DNA of 60,360 nucleotides from Carex sylvatica (taxonomy: Eukaryota; Streptophyta; Magnoliopsida; Poales; Cyperaceae), in contig CAXKVR010000552.1 of NCBI GenBank assembly GCA_964058845.1, positions 1 through 60,360 on the forward strand. Direction: 5' to 3'. Under the pieces are notes generated by a model. It ran no database searches. It saw only the letters and a program-made list of their open reading frames with translations, and had not been told where the DNA came from. The position numbers were made by a program, and so were the translations under genes. Numbering within the stretch: position 1 is the stretch's first letter; each line of letters opens with the position of its first letter. Below, piece by piece: positions 21,227 through 32,613 of this stretch.

Positions 21227-22625
21227 ATGGTCGGATCAAGCCACCTCCCGGTAAGTAACCCTTAATTTCTTCCCCTAAATCTAATTCCCTTTCCCTTTCC
21301 CTTCTTTCTTTGTTAATTCAAACCCTTGGTAGGCTACCAAGTATGACAAATCGGAGAATGGCAATGGCACGGATACTGGAGCTGGGCTAACCTTCTCCAG
21401 CGACTGGGCTAACCTTCCTGAGGGATTAGTTGCACAGATTGGCGATATCTTATTGGCCCAGGATCTACTCCCCTACATCTCACTACGTGGCGTGTGCCGC
21501 CATTGGAGGCAAACCACAGATTATCCTGTAAACACCAACAGACGCTTCCGTCCTCACAACTGGATTTTGATCAATCCAGTCACCAATTTGTGCCAATCTG
21601 ATTGTGCACTTGCTAAACCCTTGCTCTACTCTCAAACTCGATGCCACTTCCTCAATTTCCTTACCGGCAAGCGCATCCGGGTTGACATCCCTGCACTGCA
21701 CAACCACAGCATCCGTGCTTGTGTCGATGGCCTTCTTCTTGTAACTCAGATTGGTATTGTTGACACTCCAGCCCGGCTTTTGAATCCATTCACCGGTGCC
21801 ATGACAGATTACCCGGCCTTGTACCAGCTTTGCTGTCTGCATTCTAAGTTACGCTGGTGGCCTCTCATGCCACTTTCCATACGCTTTGCTTCCTCTACCG
21901 CATTAACTCTTGTGGTTCTCACCCGGAGTGATGTGGCATTTGCGGTTTCCGGGTCGACAGAGTGGAAACTTATTGCCAACCGCAACCCTCTTGGTGCTGT
22001 CCACATGGCACATGCTTACTTTGAAAGTTACACCTATGTCTTTTCTGTTGCAAAAAGTGCAAGTGTTAGTGAACTTCGTCTGACACGATTTAAGGTGGAG
22101 GAAGCAAATCCTGGTCAGGTTGATTTGCAGATGGAGGGCCTAGAGATTGCTCAGCAGAAAGATGATCTGGCACCACATTTATGGGACGTAGCATCTCTGG
22201 TGGAGTCTGATGGGGAGCTGCTATTGCTCAGTCGGTCGCATGGTGACGGGAATATTGACTTGTCATTCTTTCGGGTATTTAAGGTTGTGGTTGAGGAAGG
22301 TGTCGGTGGAGAGGGGAAGGTGGCTCGCTTGGTTCCCTTAAACAACATCGGTAATCGTGCTATATTAATTAACAAAGTGTATGGAAGCCTCTCTGTCTCT
22401 ACAGATATCTTCCCTTGCATCAAGCCAAACTCAATATTTTACTACCAGGCTTATTCATTGAATGTTTACCATCCGGGAGGTCTTTGCTGGGCATCCCTGA
22501 ACCCAAGCATCGCTCCACCTGGTTACTGCTTTTGGCCAGATGATAATATCCAATTCATTACCGAATCCATTTCTATCTTTCCTACCTTTCAATCTCCAAG
22601 GGGTAGCCATCACATCACGTACTGA
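21227..22625 (+). CDS. F-box/DUF295 family protein (438 aa)
   Basis: Two exons: a tiny first exon 21227-21250 (MVGSSHLP) with donor GTAAGT, then 21333-22625 after acceptor GTAG; the joined frame is open throughout. The F-box lies at about residues 33-72 (WANLPEGLVAQIGDILLAQD, then LRGVCRHWR). It would bind SKP1 in an SCF ubiquitin ligase. The C-terminal half (DVASLVESDGELLLLSR, FRVFKVVVEE, IFPCIKPNSIFYYQ) fits the DUF295 beta-propeller-like domain typical of this large plant family. The target is unknown. No damage seen and length is normal. Stop TGA at 22623. DUF295 F-box genes often occur in fast-changing clusters; only one copy is present here. Confidence 0.85.
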
Positions 22626-23459
22626 TAGGTATGCTTGTCTTGATTTTTCAGTTTCACCTGTACGTAGCCTTGTATTGGTTCTTCTTTTCTAATTCACACG
22701 TTTGCATTGGCAGTAGGGGTGCTGTCTGAACCTTGCTTTTTCTTGCATGCACTCTGGTTTATTCGCTGTGTCTTAGAAAACTGTGGCTTTGGTTTAGTTA
22801 GTCGGGCGACTGGATATGCTGATTATGCATATTTTTAATCTATCTTAGACATTATATTTGTTATCCAACTTGAGTTACTTATTTGGAATTATTTTATCTG
22901 TTGTCTATATTTTTTGTACGTTTGTCTTTCTTGCATGTGTACTACACTCCTACGTTCTTTGCATATGTGCCAGTATAGTATACAGGGAAACCTTGGCCTT
23001 GCTTTTGTCTTCCTTATGCCTGTGGAAATGCTTAGTTTATACTCTTTTGTATCAGCCATGATACTAATAATTTATTTCTTTGTGAATTGCATATCTATGA
23101 TCTGCTTTTCTTTGAATGTTTCTTCATTGTTTGTCAGATATGTTCACTAATTATGACAACTTTTGCCACACAAAAAGTTATATCAGTACAAAAGAACTGA
23201 CATCCGGCCCTTTAGTAGTCCGTACCAGAAGGAATATGCACCTACCCAGTAAGAAAATTGTTCATGCCCCTTATAAGTTAACAACACCTGGTGATATTTT
23301 TAGTATCTTATCTTCAGTTGAACGTGTTTGAGAGAAATATCCTTTGTGAATTGCTCATCATCTATCTTTTGATGGATGTTTCTCTTTCTTGCATTTGTGC
23401 TAGTATCCAAGAAACTGTCTATGCTTTTATGTCTTGTATATTATGTTGTTTGGTTGCTT
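22626..23459 (+). other. 3' region of the F-box gene
   Basis: T-rich, UTR-like or intron-like sequence. A TCTTTCTTGCAT block recurs near 22925 and 23385, a weak internal duplication. No second gene seen. Confidence 0.4.
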
Positions 23460-24090
23460 GCATTATACAGAGTATGGTAGGTGTCAGTTTACATTACACC
23501 ACTTACACTTTCTTTTAAAAAAAATAAATACATTACACCAGTACATTAGTTCAAAATAAAAAAAAAATGAAACAGTATACTAGTACACAATTACACGAGG
23601 AATTAGCTTGTTACTAACTATTGAACCCTAAATTTTCAGCAATACTGGTTTGGCAATTTTGATACAGTACTTATTTTACTTTCAAACCTGAAGAAAACTC
23701 AGATAGAATTATATCTTATTAAAATACAATGAGACATTTGTTACTGATAGATCTCTACTACAAGATTGGAATAAGAAAAATAAACAAAATAAACTGCATT
23801 TTATTTGCATGTTGTTGCAAGCAGCAAGATCAGAGAGATTTTTATTAAAGCCCATTCCACAGTTCAAAACAATCAAAGAAACAAGATTCACGAAACTTTA
23901 ACCCTCACAAATCTGTTCTCTGGATATTATCAACTCAAAGAACATATTCCAAAAAAAGCTTATCTCAGTTTGTGACTATTGCTTATCCCACATAACAGAA
24001 GAACTCAAGAAAAAAAAGAAAAAGAAATCAAGAAGTGTAAACACAGAATCAGCATTTTCAATAATTCAAGCCTTCCTATTTGGATCAAGG
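23460..24090 (-). other. Conserved 3' UTR and flank of gene E
   Basis: Matches the reverse flank of D at 14400-14870 and of H at 50220-50820: ACATTACACCAC, CAAATAAACTGCATTTTATT, GTTGCAAGCAGCAAGATCAG, TGCTTATCCCACATAACAG. It holds the likely polyadenylation region near 23795-23830. Confidence 0.65.
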
Positions 24091-24480
24091 TCAGCCAGAT
24101 CTGAGCTCTGGCCCAGTCTCCTCGGGTGCAGCTGTGTTTTGCTCTTCCAACACATCAGCCACAACCAGCCTGATGGGAGCCGTCTCAGGTACTGTACGGT
24201 GTGCTGCAACCTGCCTGACTTCATGAACAGCCCCAGGCTCAGCTGCAGTTGGGTGCCGGTTCGACCAGACATGTCTTCTGATGTAACGCCTTGCATTATT
24301 GTTTACTAAGTCGAATTCGTCAAATGCTTGCATGAGGTTCTCCACAGCTAAGTAGAAGGCCAACTTGGAGTCCACGACTCCTTGTTGGACATCATTGTAA
24401 GCAGCCTCCACCGCTGCAGAAGCCAATTTGCACCTTTCAAGGGCGTCATTCACCAAGCCAAGGTGACTATCTACTGCCAT
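24091..24480 (-). CDS. Small acidic-tail family protein, copy E (129 aa)
   Basis: Unrecognised cluster family; clean standard promoter and leader (CTCATACTAATTATA before the ATG). Residues 1-73 follow the core well: VNDALERCKLASAAVEAAYN, DVQQGVVDSKLAFYLAVENL, FDLVNNNARRYI. The linker has PTAAEPGAVHEVRQVAAHRT and IRLVVADV, then EEQNTAAPEET. It ends GPELRSG. In the +1 frame the DNA continues LADLDPNRKA and stop, the family's usual end, so a small indel near 24095-24110 has changed the last residues. It is the best reference for the subgroup that includes D and G. Function unknown. Confidence 0.8.
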   Translation of the reverse strand: MAVDSHLGLVNDALERCKLASAAVEAAYNDVQQGVVDSKLAFYLAVENLMQAFDEFDLVNNNARRYIRRHVWSNRHPTAAEPGAVHEVRQVAAHRTVPETAPIRLVVADVLEEQNTAAPEETGPELRSG

Positions 24481-24700
24481 TATAATTAGTATGAGGAGAG
24501 ATGGTACTTTTGATTTAAAGAATTAGTGGTCGGATTGATGGGTTTATATTTATAGTTTTAAGGCTTTTGACCCACACTGAGTAAGAACCCTGGCCTGGAT
24601 TTTGTGACTCTGTTAGGCAATTAGTTATGTTTCCTTAAAAGGGGCTTTTTGAATTCTTTATTTTCTTTTATTATCTTTGTGCAGGTATATATATTATAAA
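24481..24700 (-). promoter_or_regulatory. Promoter and leader of gene E
   Basis: On the minus strand: AAAATAAAGAATTC near 24655, GGAAACATAACTAATTGCC near 24625, GTTCTTACTCAGTGTGGG near 24585, TATA box ACTATAAATATAAACCCATC near 24540-24560, then the standard leader. The CCTAGGCCTAAACC block is absent. Confidence 0.65.
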
Positions 24701-25189
24701 GAATAAAGTTAGAGTGTTTTTAAGGTCGCTAAGTATTTTGATGAGTTTGACTCTAAAATTTATTGGATGAGTTTTAAAGGATGAATTTAAATTGTCAAAA
24801 TTAATCAATCTAGGCTCTAGAGTGATGTGCATACATTCAAATTTTATAAATTCTCAAACTAATTTATTATAACGTCAAAAAGTTAAAAAGGATGAAAATT
24901 TAATATATCAAAATTAGTAATGTTGATCCCAATTATATTAAAAAATAACTACTTTTGAATGGTCTAGAATCTTTGGCTCAAGTAGTATTTCACCTATCTA
25001 AAAAATAGTAAAATAATTCTAAAAAATGTAAAATTTGATCTACAAGTACATTTTCATGTGGAGATCATGCTTGATGGTTCACATCCATTGTTTGGACTTT
25101 GAAAATAAAAATATTAATCCATAGTACGGACCAATATGCTCTATGCATAGTTCTGTACCCTCATTCTTATTCCAAAATATATCACTAAA
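24701..25189. mobile_element. Remnants of two MITE families
   Basis: 24705-24930 resembles half of the foldback at 46032 (AGAGTGTTTTTAAGG start, TTTAAAATTGTC-like inner part). 24960-25170 resembles the foldback at 49806 (GTAAAATTTGATCTACAAGT, then GTACGGACCAATATGC and CTATGCATAG). Both are decayed. Confidence 0.5.
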
Positions 25190-26130
25190 AATATCAGTGG
25201 ATTAAAAGATTGATAAGGATGGTGAGCGCATGACAACAGAGCAATAACAAAAAAACGAATAATAGAAATAAAATTTAATCTGTCCAAAAAAACACAAAAT
25301 CCTAATTGCACTAAGTGTAAGAAATAATGAAAATATTGATTAATACAAGAATAACAAATGTCTTGCTTAAAACCAGTACAACAAACTAAGTGTTGGTCCC
25401 ATCCAGGCTGATACTTGCCAGTATAATTAACAATGCTGAACTTGTTATACAGATATTCAAAAGATGAAGCATACTCTTAGGCGTTGCAATGCATTTGTCA
25501 AAGTTCAATTTGCAGCCACCTACGCTTGTAAAAGGATTAGGGAACAAATTTCTCTTCCGTAAAAATTACATGGGCCGAAGCCCCATTTTTTGCTTCATGA
25601 TATCAACACTAGATAGTAATTTGTGTTTGGTGAGTGATATGATTCTTCTTTAGTCTCAACCAGTCAGAGCTTGCAGCTTGTCAATTTTTTTCATATAATA
25701 CTTGTCCTGTTTGTACTGGTATAGATAGTTATAAGTCTTTGGGCACATTTACAAATTCTTTTACAGAACTCCTAAAATTAAATAGTTCATATCATACACT
25801 AAGTGTGTATTGGTGTAGTTTCCTAAAATAAAATGTGATATTGTACAGCTTATTACTTGCATCAGTATGACCAAGCTTAAATTGGCTTTCAACACAGGTT
25901 GTATGGACCGAATTACCAGTAACAGTATTCATAGGCCAGTACTAGGTTATGAATTTGAATGTACTTACTAGGAAACTGGTAACAGTATTTATTAGGCTAA
26001 AACGTGGGCTACTAACAATGTAATTGCAATTAGTAAGCATCGGCTCACTACTTGAACATAACAGAAATAAAACGAAAAGAAACAATTTGAATGTAATTGC
26101 AATTAGTAGGAGCAATTATCGATGCTGGTT
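25190..26130. repeat. Duplicated intergenic block, copy 1
   Basis: Collinear with 43400-44480: GACAACAGAGCAATAA, GTTGCAATGCATTTGTCAAA, CTTCCGTAAAAATTACATGG, GAAGCCCCATTTTTTGC, TTCATGATATCAAC and CACTAAGTGTGTATTGG occur in the same order. On the minus strand both copies have a short frame beginning GCKLNFDKCIAT near 25515. It is too short to call a gene. Confidence 0.65.
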
Positions 26131-27300
26131 AAGAACGAAATAATGTTGTACGATTCACTCAGTCAGTATAAATATGGTAAATGCTATGCTTCAGCGAAGT
26201 GTACCCAAGAGATTTCCTTTCTAACCTTCTTATTGCTATGTGGCTCCAAGATTGCACCCTCCAAGACAGCGCAAAACCAGCTACACCAATAAATCATTTA
26301 AAATTCACCGTATCTTTGCAAATTTTTATATAATATTTATCTAGATTACCTAAACTTGAAATAAGATCCAACGATTCTCAGCCGATATATTTTTTATCTA
26401 TAGCATTAGCATATGGTCCAAAAAATAATTGAGTAAACAAATCTTTCTGATTGCATTATAAACATTTTAATATGAATGCATTAAAATTAGCAAAATTTAT
26501 TATCTTTAAAAATATGGAATTAAGAATTTAAATCCCGATATATAATTATTATATTAATAAATTTCCGAAAGAAATGTTATTTCGGAAATTAAGTCAAAAG
26601 TTTAGAATAAAATACATATGTGACAAAAATAAACAGAACTAAATCGTATTATATATAACATAATTAAGAACAATTATTTTAAATATATTAAGACTAAGTC
26701 GTGGCTCATAATGCCATATCGGTTTCCTGTTTATTATTATTATAAATTTTGAAATGGAAATAAATTTCGATTCCATTCCTCTTTTTATTAATATATAATT
26801 TTAATAAGAGGAGGTCTCAAAAACCTCATTACTTCATACTCCAATCGTATCCGAACATCTTTATCTTTGATTTTAAAATTCAAGCAAAAGATCTGAACAG
26901 CTCAACATGATATCTACATTAAATTGTGCTTAGAGATCAAATTTTACGTTTTTAAAATTTTTTTTTAATATTTTGTAAGATAGATACAAAATTAATATTT
27001 TTAAGAATTGTGGACCATTCAAAATTAGTGATTTGTACTTATCTTAAAAGATAGTAAAAAAAATTTCAGGAAAATATAAAATTTCATCTCGAAGCACATT
27101 TTAACATAGATGTCATGTTCAGCTATTCAGATTTTTTTATGAATTTTTAAATTGAAAATAAAAGTGTTAAGTTTGATGAAGGCATTGAAGTAATGGCACA
27201 GTTTAGCACTCTTCTAAAAACAATAAAATGAATGAATTCGATCCTGCATGTTCTGAAATAAGCTTGAAAACATGCTTAAAATGAGCACTATTTTATTTAT
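26131..27300. other. Intergenic, AT-rich, with a MITE-like stretch
   Basis: No gene seen. 26860-27200 has inverted-repeat character (TTAGAGATCAAATTTTACG against AAAATTTCATCTCGAAGCAC) and matches the foldback family at 2734. A GC-richer patch at 26180-26285 is unexplained. Confidence 0.45.
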
Positions 27301-27595
27301 TTATTTTTATTTTGACTTTTGACGGACCGGGCGGCAGGCAGTTAAAACATGCTCAATTCACACACACACAAATTATGCAAACGCCACATAAGCTTGAAAA
27401 TATTATTAAAAAAATATTAAATGCTCTTTCGTTAAGACAAAAACAACTAAAAGCCTAAATGGAAATTCAAGAAACCCAGCACTTCTCACTCACTAGCTTC
27501 CAATCTTCCATCTATAAATATAAACCCATCTAACTACTGACTGATCGATGCTGTAAACCAAAATTACCATTTCTCTTTCTACCAAATAATTTATC
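27301..27595 (+). promoter_or_regulatory. Promoter and leader of gene F
   Basis: ACATGCTCAATTCACACACA near 27346 (also upstream of C near 10203), GACAAAAACAACTAAAAGCC, AAGAAACCCAGCACTTCTCA with CACTAGCTTCCA, then CTATAAATATAAACCCATCT at 27510-27532. The CCTAGGCCTAAACC block is missing, and the leader differs (TTTCTCTTTCTACC before AATTTATCATGG). Confidence 0.65.
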
Positions 27596-28039
27596 ATGGA
27601 TGACATTCCCTCGTCTAAAGATGCCTATTTAAAGTTCAAAGGTGCTTTCACAGCCGTTCTGGATGAGTACACTGCTGCCGACGACCACAGGATCGAGGCC
27701 ACCGACCCGGCCAGGAAGAACCTCGAACACGCGCATCATGACTACCTCTCGACATCCAAAAATGCAAGGGATTTCTTTGATATGAAGATCCAACAGGTCA
27801 CAGAGCTGCAGGAGGTGCTCCACACCAATGCACTGGACACCAATCAGCTCACCGATCGCTTGGTCTCATTAGTGAAGGGGCAGGGAGATTCGGAGTCTGA
27901 AGTTCGATATGGGGGTGTGGCCAACTCGTCAGAGGAGCTCAATACAGCTGTGTCACAGGCAGTACCAGAAGAGACAGTGGAACAAAACAAGGCTGTACAA
28001 CGGGTTTTGCCTGACCTTGATCCCAAAAAGAAAGCTTGA
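27596..28039 (+). CDS. Small acidic-tail family protein, copy F (147 aa)
   Basis: Unrecognised cluster family; nearest to A. N-terminal half: KDAYLKFKGAFTAVLDEYTA, then RKNLEHAHHDYLSTSKNARD and FFDMKIQQVTELQEVLHTNA. The middle segment SEVRYGGVANSSEELNTAVS matches A. The tail ends VPEETVEQNKAVQRVLPDLD then PKKKA, the fullest form of the family C-terminus. Many charged residues throughout; no signal peptide, no cysteine pattern. A coiled-coil or disordered-tail protein is plausible. Divergently placed from E with about 3.1 kb between. Function unknown. Confidence 0.8.
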   Translation: MDDIPSSKDAYLKFKGAFTAVLDEYTAADDHRIEATDPARKNLEHAHHDYLSTSKNARDFFDMKIQQVTELQEVLHTNALDTNQLTDRLVSLVKGQGDSESEVRYGGVANSSEELNTAVSQAVPEETVEQNKAVQRVLPDLDPKKKA

Positions 28040-28860
28040 ATTAGGAGCTTTGTGCATTTGTAGAAATCTTTAAAGAATCTGGTCCTGTGTATACACTTTC
28101 GTAATTGTTTTTTATGCGCTTCTTGTTTCCTTTGGTTTTTTTCAATCCAGAGAATTGCTTGAATCTTGTTTTCTTGTCTCTTCCAAAATGCAACATATCT
28201 CTGATCTTGCAGATTGCAATTAAGAAATCAGTTTGATTTTAGTTTGCATTTTTTTCACCATCTTCTGTAGTAGTGTTTCTACATTATCAATCTTACGTTA
28301 TTTTAGATTGATATAATTAATGCTAACAAAGTGTTTTCAGCCTGCAAATTCAAATAAGTGCAGGAGGAAAAAAATAAACAATCCAAAGCCAATAATATTG
28401 GAAATTTATTGGAACTTTAAAAATTACGTAGTCTATTAGTCAATAGAATGGTGTTCTGGTATATTGTTATCTGGCGCCTACCTTACTGGAGCTTCCCATT
28501 AGCAAACAAGCTGACAGAACAAGTACCACTGGTACAAGGACCAGTGCAGTGATATATTTTTCTTTGAAACACTATGCAGAGTTTAGACTTGCTCTTAGTA
28601 CTGGACTGTTACACAAACAAATTTATGAGGCTTTAAATTAAAGTTACACTTTAGCATCTTCCAATTAGCAATCTAAACTATACAAAAATTCTCTTACCTA
28701 AATTATGAAAAAATAAATAACTACAGCATCTGCATGCACTGCATTGATACAACAGCGCAGTTGAAAACAATAAAATCCAACATACACATCACAGCAACAA
28801 AACATAGCAAAAGAAGAAAATACCTAATTTCAGCCACACTAACTACAATTTTGAAAATGA
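28040..28860 (+). other. 3' UTR and flank of gene F
   Basis: The UTR has TCCTGTGTATACACTTTCGT, GAATCTTGTTTTCTTG and CTGATCTTGCAGATTGCAAT, as in the sister genes. The flank lacks most of the longer shared blocks apart from CTTCCCATTAGCAAAC and ACTGGTACAAGG, which are also near 54330-54360 (after I). Confidence 0.5.
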
Positions 28861-29575
28861 CAACTTAATCACTCTCAGTTTCCTCTTCCTGATGTTGGCC
28901 AATTTTGGACTCTGACTTATGTGATATTTTTTTTGTGTAAGTGTGAATCGCTAGAAAGTTGGCTCATTTTCTGTTGAAGGAGGGGCTTTATATAGTCTGA
29001 TCCCCATTCTATAAACCGCACCATGTCGAGCGGTTTAAAGAAGATCGTGGAATCATGGGGTTGTCATAACCGCCTTATGATCGGTTATGTCACACTAAGA
29101 CAGCGTTTGGCTAATTGGAGCCGAGCGGGCTATTGGCTTGGCCCATGTGTCTCGAGCTTTATGAGGCCCTATAAGATCGAGATTTGGGCTAGCTCGTAGG
29201 CTTTTTATTCTTATTCTGGGTTGGCCTTTCAACGAGATCTGAATCCCGACTTTATTCATGGCCTATGATATCATATAAAGGGTCTTAGGAACATGGCCAT
29301 ATCATTAGCCTCCGAAGTCAAAATACATCTTGTGCAGATATTTTTGACTTGACTATACTACTGCGAGATGCTTCATTTCGTGTATTAGTGTTATTCATCC
29401 CGGGGTGGTATTTAATCAAATTTTTATATTCAGATATATTTTGTTGAGTTTACATTGGTTGATTTGAACTTTGCTGGAAGTTGGATTCGAATACTTAACA
29501 TATATAAAACAACCTGTCATACATAAAACATCTAGAAAATTATTTCTTATAGAAGAGAACGAGGTAGCTTGATCT
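28861..29575. other. Intergenic with minus-strand TATA-like site
   Basis: On the minus strand CTATATAAAGCCCCTCC near 28980-28997 resembles a core promoter, but no frame follows. 29010-29200 is less AT-rich, with small palindromes (AACCGC...GCGGTT near 29015-29035). No gene recognised. Confidence 0.35.
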
Positions 29576-29808
29576 TCATTCAGAATCGGAATGCCATTGT
29601 TGTTTGTGTTTTCTTTTTATTATGTCATGTTTAGATTTGTTAACCGTGCAAGTCGGACAAATAAAGTGTTTCCATCTTGGGTCTTCACTTGAAGTTGGTA
29701 AATAGCCCGTGATGCATGGAGGATGGAACGCCTCTTTGCATTCGTTGCAGTTGAACATCTGGTCTTGTTTACCGTAGCGTTGGCATATCGAACAAAAATC
29801 TTCCTTTT
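29576..29808 (-). pseudogene. Orphan PHD-finger exon
   Basis: After an acceptor-like CTGAG the minus-strand frame reads EDFCSICQRYGKQDQM, FNCNECKEAFHPPCITG, WKHFICPTC and a basic end (KHDIIKRKHKQQWHSDSE) with stop. The spacing C-x2-C, C-x2-C, H-x2-C, C-x2-C fits a complete C4HC3 PHD finger, which in intact proteins reads histone H3 tails. No preceding exon is recognisable upstream (29810-30100). It is either the last exon of a gene with distant exons or a captured fragment. It is not the PHD type of Alfin-like proteins as I remember it. Confidence 0.5.
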
Positions 29809-30479
29809 CTCAGACTCTTACTTGCTTGTTATATGATCTTAGGTATTGCGTTGGGTTAGTATTCATAGTTTATGGACTGATCATTTTAATTTGCTTCCAC
29901 TAATATTGACGCTTGTTATATAGGGTTATGCCACGGATGTATTTTACGCAGGATCTTTTACGCAGAGAGTGTTATTACTTACATGGTGTACGCTGTTATC
30001 TCCACTGTCGCCCTTCTCTTTGATCGGTCGAAGGTGAGGATGGAGGAACCAACGTCCGTCGCAATTGTGCCCTGCTTTCTGATGGATCAAAATGGTACTA
30101 CTAATTTTTAATATATAAAATATATACTTAGTTACCATAATTCTACTCTGAAGTGGTCATTTAATTGTAATTTTAGGCAATGACCGAGTTTGGAACATTC
30201 ATCTCGTAAATCCATTAGTAGATTTTGTAACTATTTTTGTAAGATTAGCCATACATCATTGAAATGTAGATTTAGGAGAAAAAGAAATATGTCGAATGTT
30301 ACTTAGGTTTCTAAATCAAATAAAAAATAAGATATAGGAGGTAATCTCCTTCACATCCTTTGAAACTTCAATATAAATTAGGGGGAGATAATAACAAGAT
30401 ATGTATTAGTTACTAATCATTTCTATTAACTAATATGTACTTTTGTAGGTGTGTTTGAGTTCTTCACACAAATAAAATG
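29809..30479. other. Intergenic before the copia fragment
   Basis: No gene recognised. 29930-30080 is less AT-rich, with paired TTTTACGCAGGATC and TTTTACGCAGAGAG motifs that could be a transposon edge. GGGGGAGATAATAACAAG near 30381 resembles the GGGGGAGA sequences seen inside copia elements. Confidence 0.35.
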
Positions 30480-31933
30480 CTTGAATCATTGATAGTGGAT
30501 GCTCACACTATATGACCGGTGACAAATCTAACTTCATTACTTTAGAACCATATGATGGTGGTTGAGTTGCTTTTGGTAATCACAAACACAAGGCCAAAAT
30601 AATAGGTTTAGGTTGGTGGGTAACCAAAATTTAACCATCAAGAATGTATACCTATTCGATGGTTTAACCTATAACTTACTTAGTGTTAGTAAGTTGTGTG
30701 ATGCTAGATATTATGTTAAATTCGATACTAATGTGTGTTATTTAGTTAGATCCTCAGGTGATGAGATAATCTATATAGGTAAAAGAGATAAAAATATTTA
30801 TCATGTATACTTCAATTATTTTGAAACTGGTGAAACATGCCTTAGTGCCACAATATCTATTATCGCTTATGGCATCGGAGACTAGGTCATATAGGTAATG
30901 ATACAATTAATAAAGTAATTCAACTAATCTCATTAGGGGACTACAAATAAATAAAATAGAGACTGAAGGATTGTGTGATGCATGTGTAAAAGGTAAACAA
31001 TCAAAGAATAGCTTTAAGTCAAAAGGAATAATATCTAGGATTCAACAATTACAATTGATTCATATGGATCTCATAGGACCAATGGGTACTCCAAGTTTGA
31101 CCAAAAAGAGATATGCATTTTTTTTATAGTAGATGATTATAGTAGATATACTTGGGTAATATTCTTACAACATAAAAATGAAGCCTTTGAAAATTTTAAA
31201 ACTTTCTGTAATCGGGTTGAAAACGAAAGAGGGTTAAAATTAAATAGAATTAGAAGTGATCGTCGTGAAGAATTTGAAAATGACCAATTTAGTGAATTTT
31301 GCATCGATAGAGAGTATACTCAAGAATTTTCAGCATCTAGAACAACACAACAAAATGGAGTAGCCGAAAGAAAAAACTGAACCTTACTTGAAATAACAAG
31401 AACTATGATAAATGAATATCCTCTTCCACACCATCTTTGGGCCAAGGTTTTTAATACTGTATGTTACATAATTAACCGAGTAAACATAAGACATTTTTCA
31501 AATAAAACACATTATGAACTTTGGAGAGGCTACAAACCCGATGTGTCACATTTTAGGGCTTTTGGTTCAAAATATTTCATACTTGATGAATCACAAAAGA
31601 TAGGCAAATTTGATCTTAAGGTCATTGAAGGTATATTTGTAGGCTACTCCATGATTAGTAAAGCATATAGAGTATATATACCTCAACATCGTACCATAAT
31701 GGAATCCGTAAATGTCAAATTTGATGAAAATGCTAATAAAATGGACGAGAAAAGGAAATGATTTTGTAGGTGACGAAGTCTCTCAACAAAATCAAGAGAA
31801 TGAGGACACCAACACAAACAAGCAAGATCTAGGAAATGGAACAAATGATGTGTCCACCAATGAACCTCGACCCATGCGAACCTTCACTAATGAAGGAGAT
31901 CTGGCAACCATTCCACCTCTTGAGCAACTGTAG
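30480..31933 (+). mobile_element. Decayed Ty1/copia polyprotein fragment
   Basis: Order: protease active-site region DSGCSHYMTGDKS from 30491, with a TGA at 30563; pre-integrase domain 30613-30885 (NLTIKNVYLFDGL, NLLSVSKLCDARYY); the integrase zinc-finger part RLGHIGNDTINK with CDACVKGKQS; then the integrase core with VDDYSRYTWV and the degraded second-acidic region RSDRREEF (family: RSDNGGEF), FSEFC, NGVAERK, stop TGA 31378-31380, LLEITRTMI and HFRAFGSKYFI. Several stops and shifts. Reverse transcriptase, RNase H and LTRs are not found. Its last part (from 31331) is repeated in the downstream array. Confidence 0.85.
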
Positions 31934-32303
31934 GGCGCTAAGAGCTGCACTTGAATGAGAGATCATAGTTGAATATACATGCTGATCCCTTTAGTGCAAT
32001 GGGACAGATGTCTCAAAATTTCTCTCGGCATTCCTTTTGATTCGCCCTTGTGACAGACCTACAATTCATAATCAGCCTATCAGGGTTTTATCGTTTGATT
32101 GTGGGGACGTTTAACTCCCAACGGGCGCAAGCTCTCGTCGCTAAATACATCAGACAACCTTTCGGATCAGTACTAAATACCTCAGAGTTTTGTATGGACA
32201 CACTAGAAATTTTCCCTAAAAGGGAATAGAAGAAAGGCTTGGTCCGAGAGGACCATTTAGACAATTAACGCCACTAATTATCTAATAGCCGCTTAAAGTT
32301 AGA
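31934..32303 (+). other. Unidentified stretch, repeated in each unit
   Basis: Also at about 35807-36177 and 39655-40008. Contains short frames (for example VAKYIRQPFGSVLNTSEFC) without a recognised domain. It could be residual retrotransposon or host gene DNA. Confidence 0.4.
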
Positions 32304-32536
32304 ATAGGCTACCATGCTTTGTAAATTAAAGTGGGTTTTTCATCAGAAAAATACTGATTTTGAAAAATTCTAAAAAATGATAAAAGAATTTCAAAAAAAT
32401 ATAAAATTTGGTCTCCAATCACATTTCAATATGAAAAACATGTTGAGAAGTTTGAATTGACTATTTGAACTTTAAAACTAAAAATATGAGCACAAATTAA
32501 AACATCAACTTTAATTTATAAAGCATGGTAGCCTAT
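32304..32536. mobile_element. MITE in unit 1 (also 36178-36410 and 40009-40240)
   Basis: Terminal inverted repeats ATAGGCTACCATGCTTTGTA with AATTAAAGT at the left, and the reverse ending CATGGTAGCCTAT at the right. The inner AAAATTTGGTCTCCAATCAC block links it to the foldback family at 2734. Confidence 0.75.
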
Positions 32537-32613
32537 CCCCTTAATATTTATATATTATAAAAATCTGTTCTAATTTCATTTCACAAATCCAGTTTAGGAT
32601 AGAGATTTGCTTT

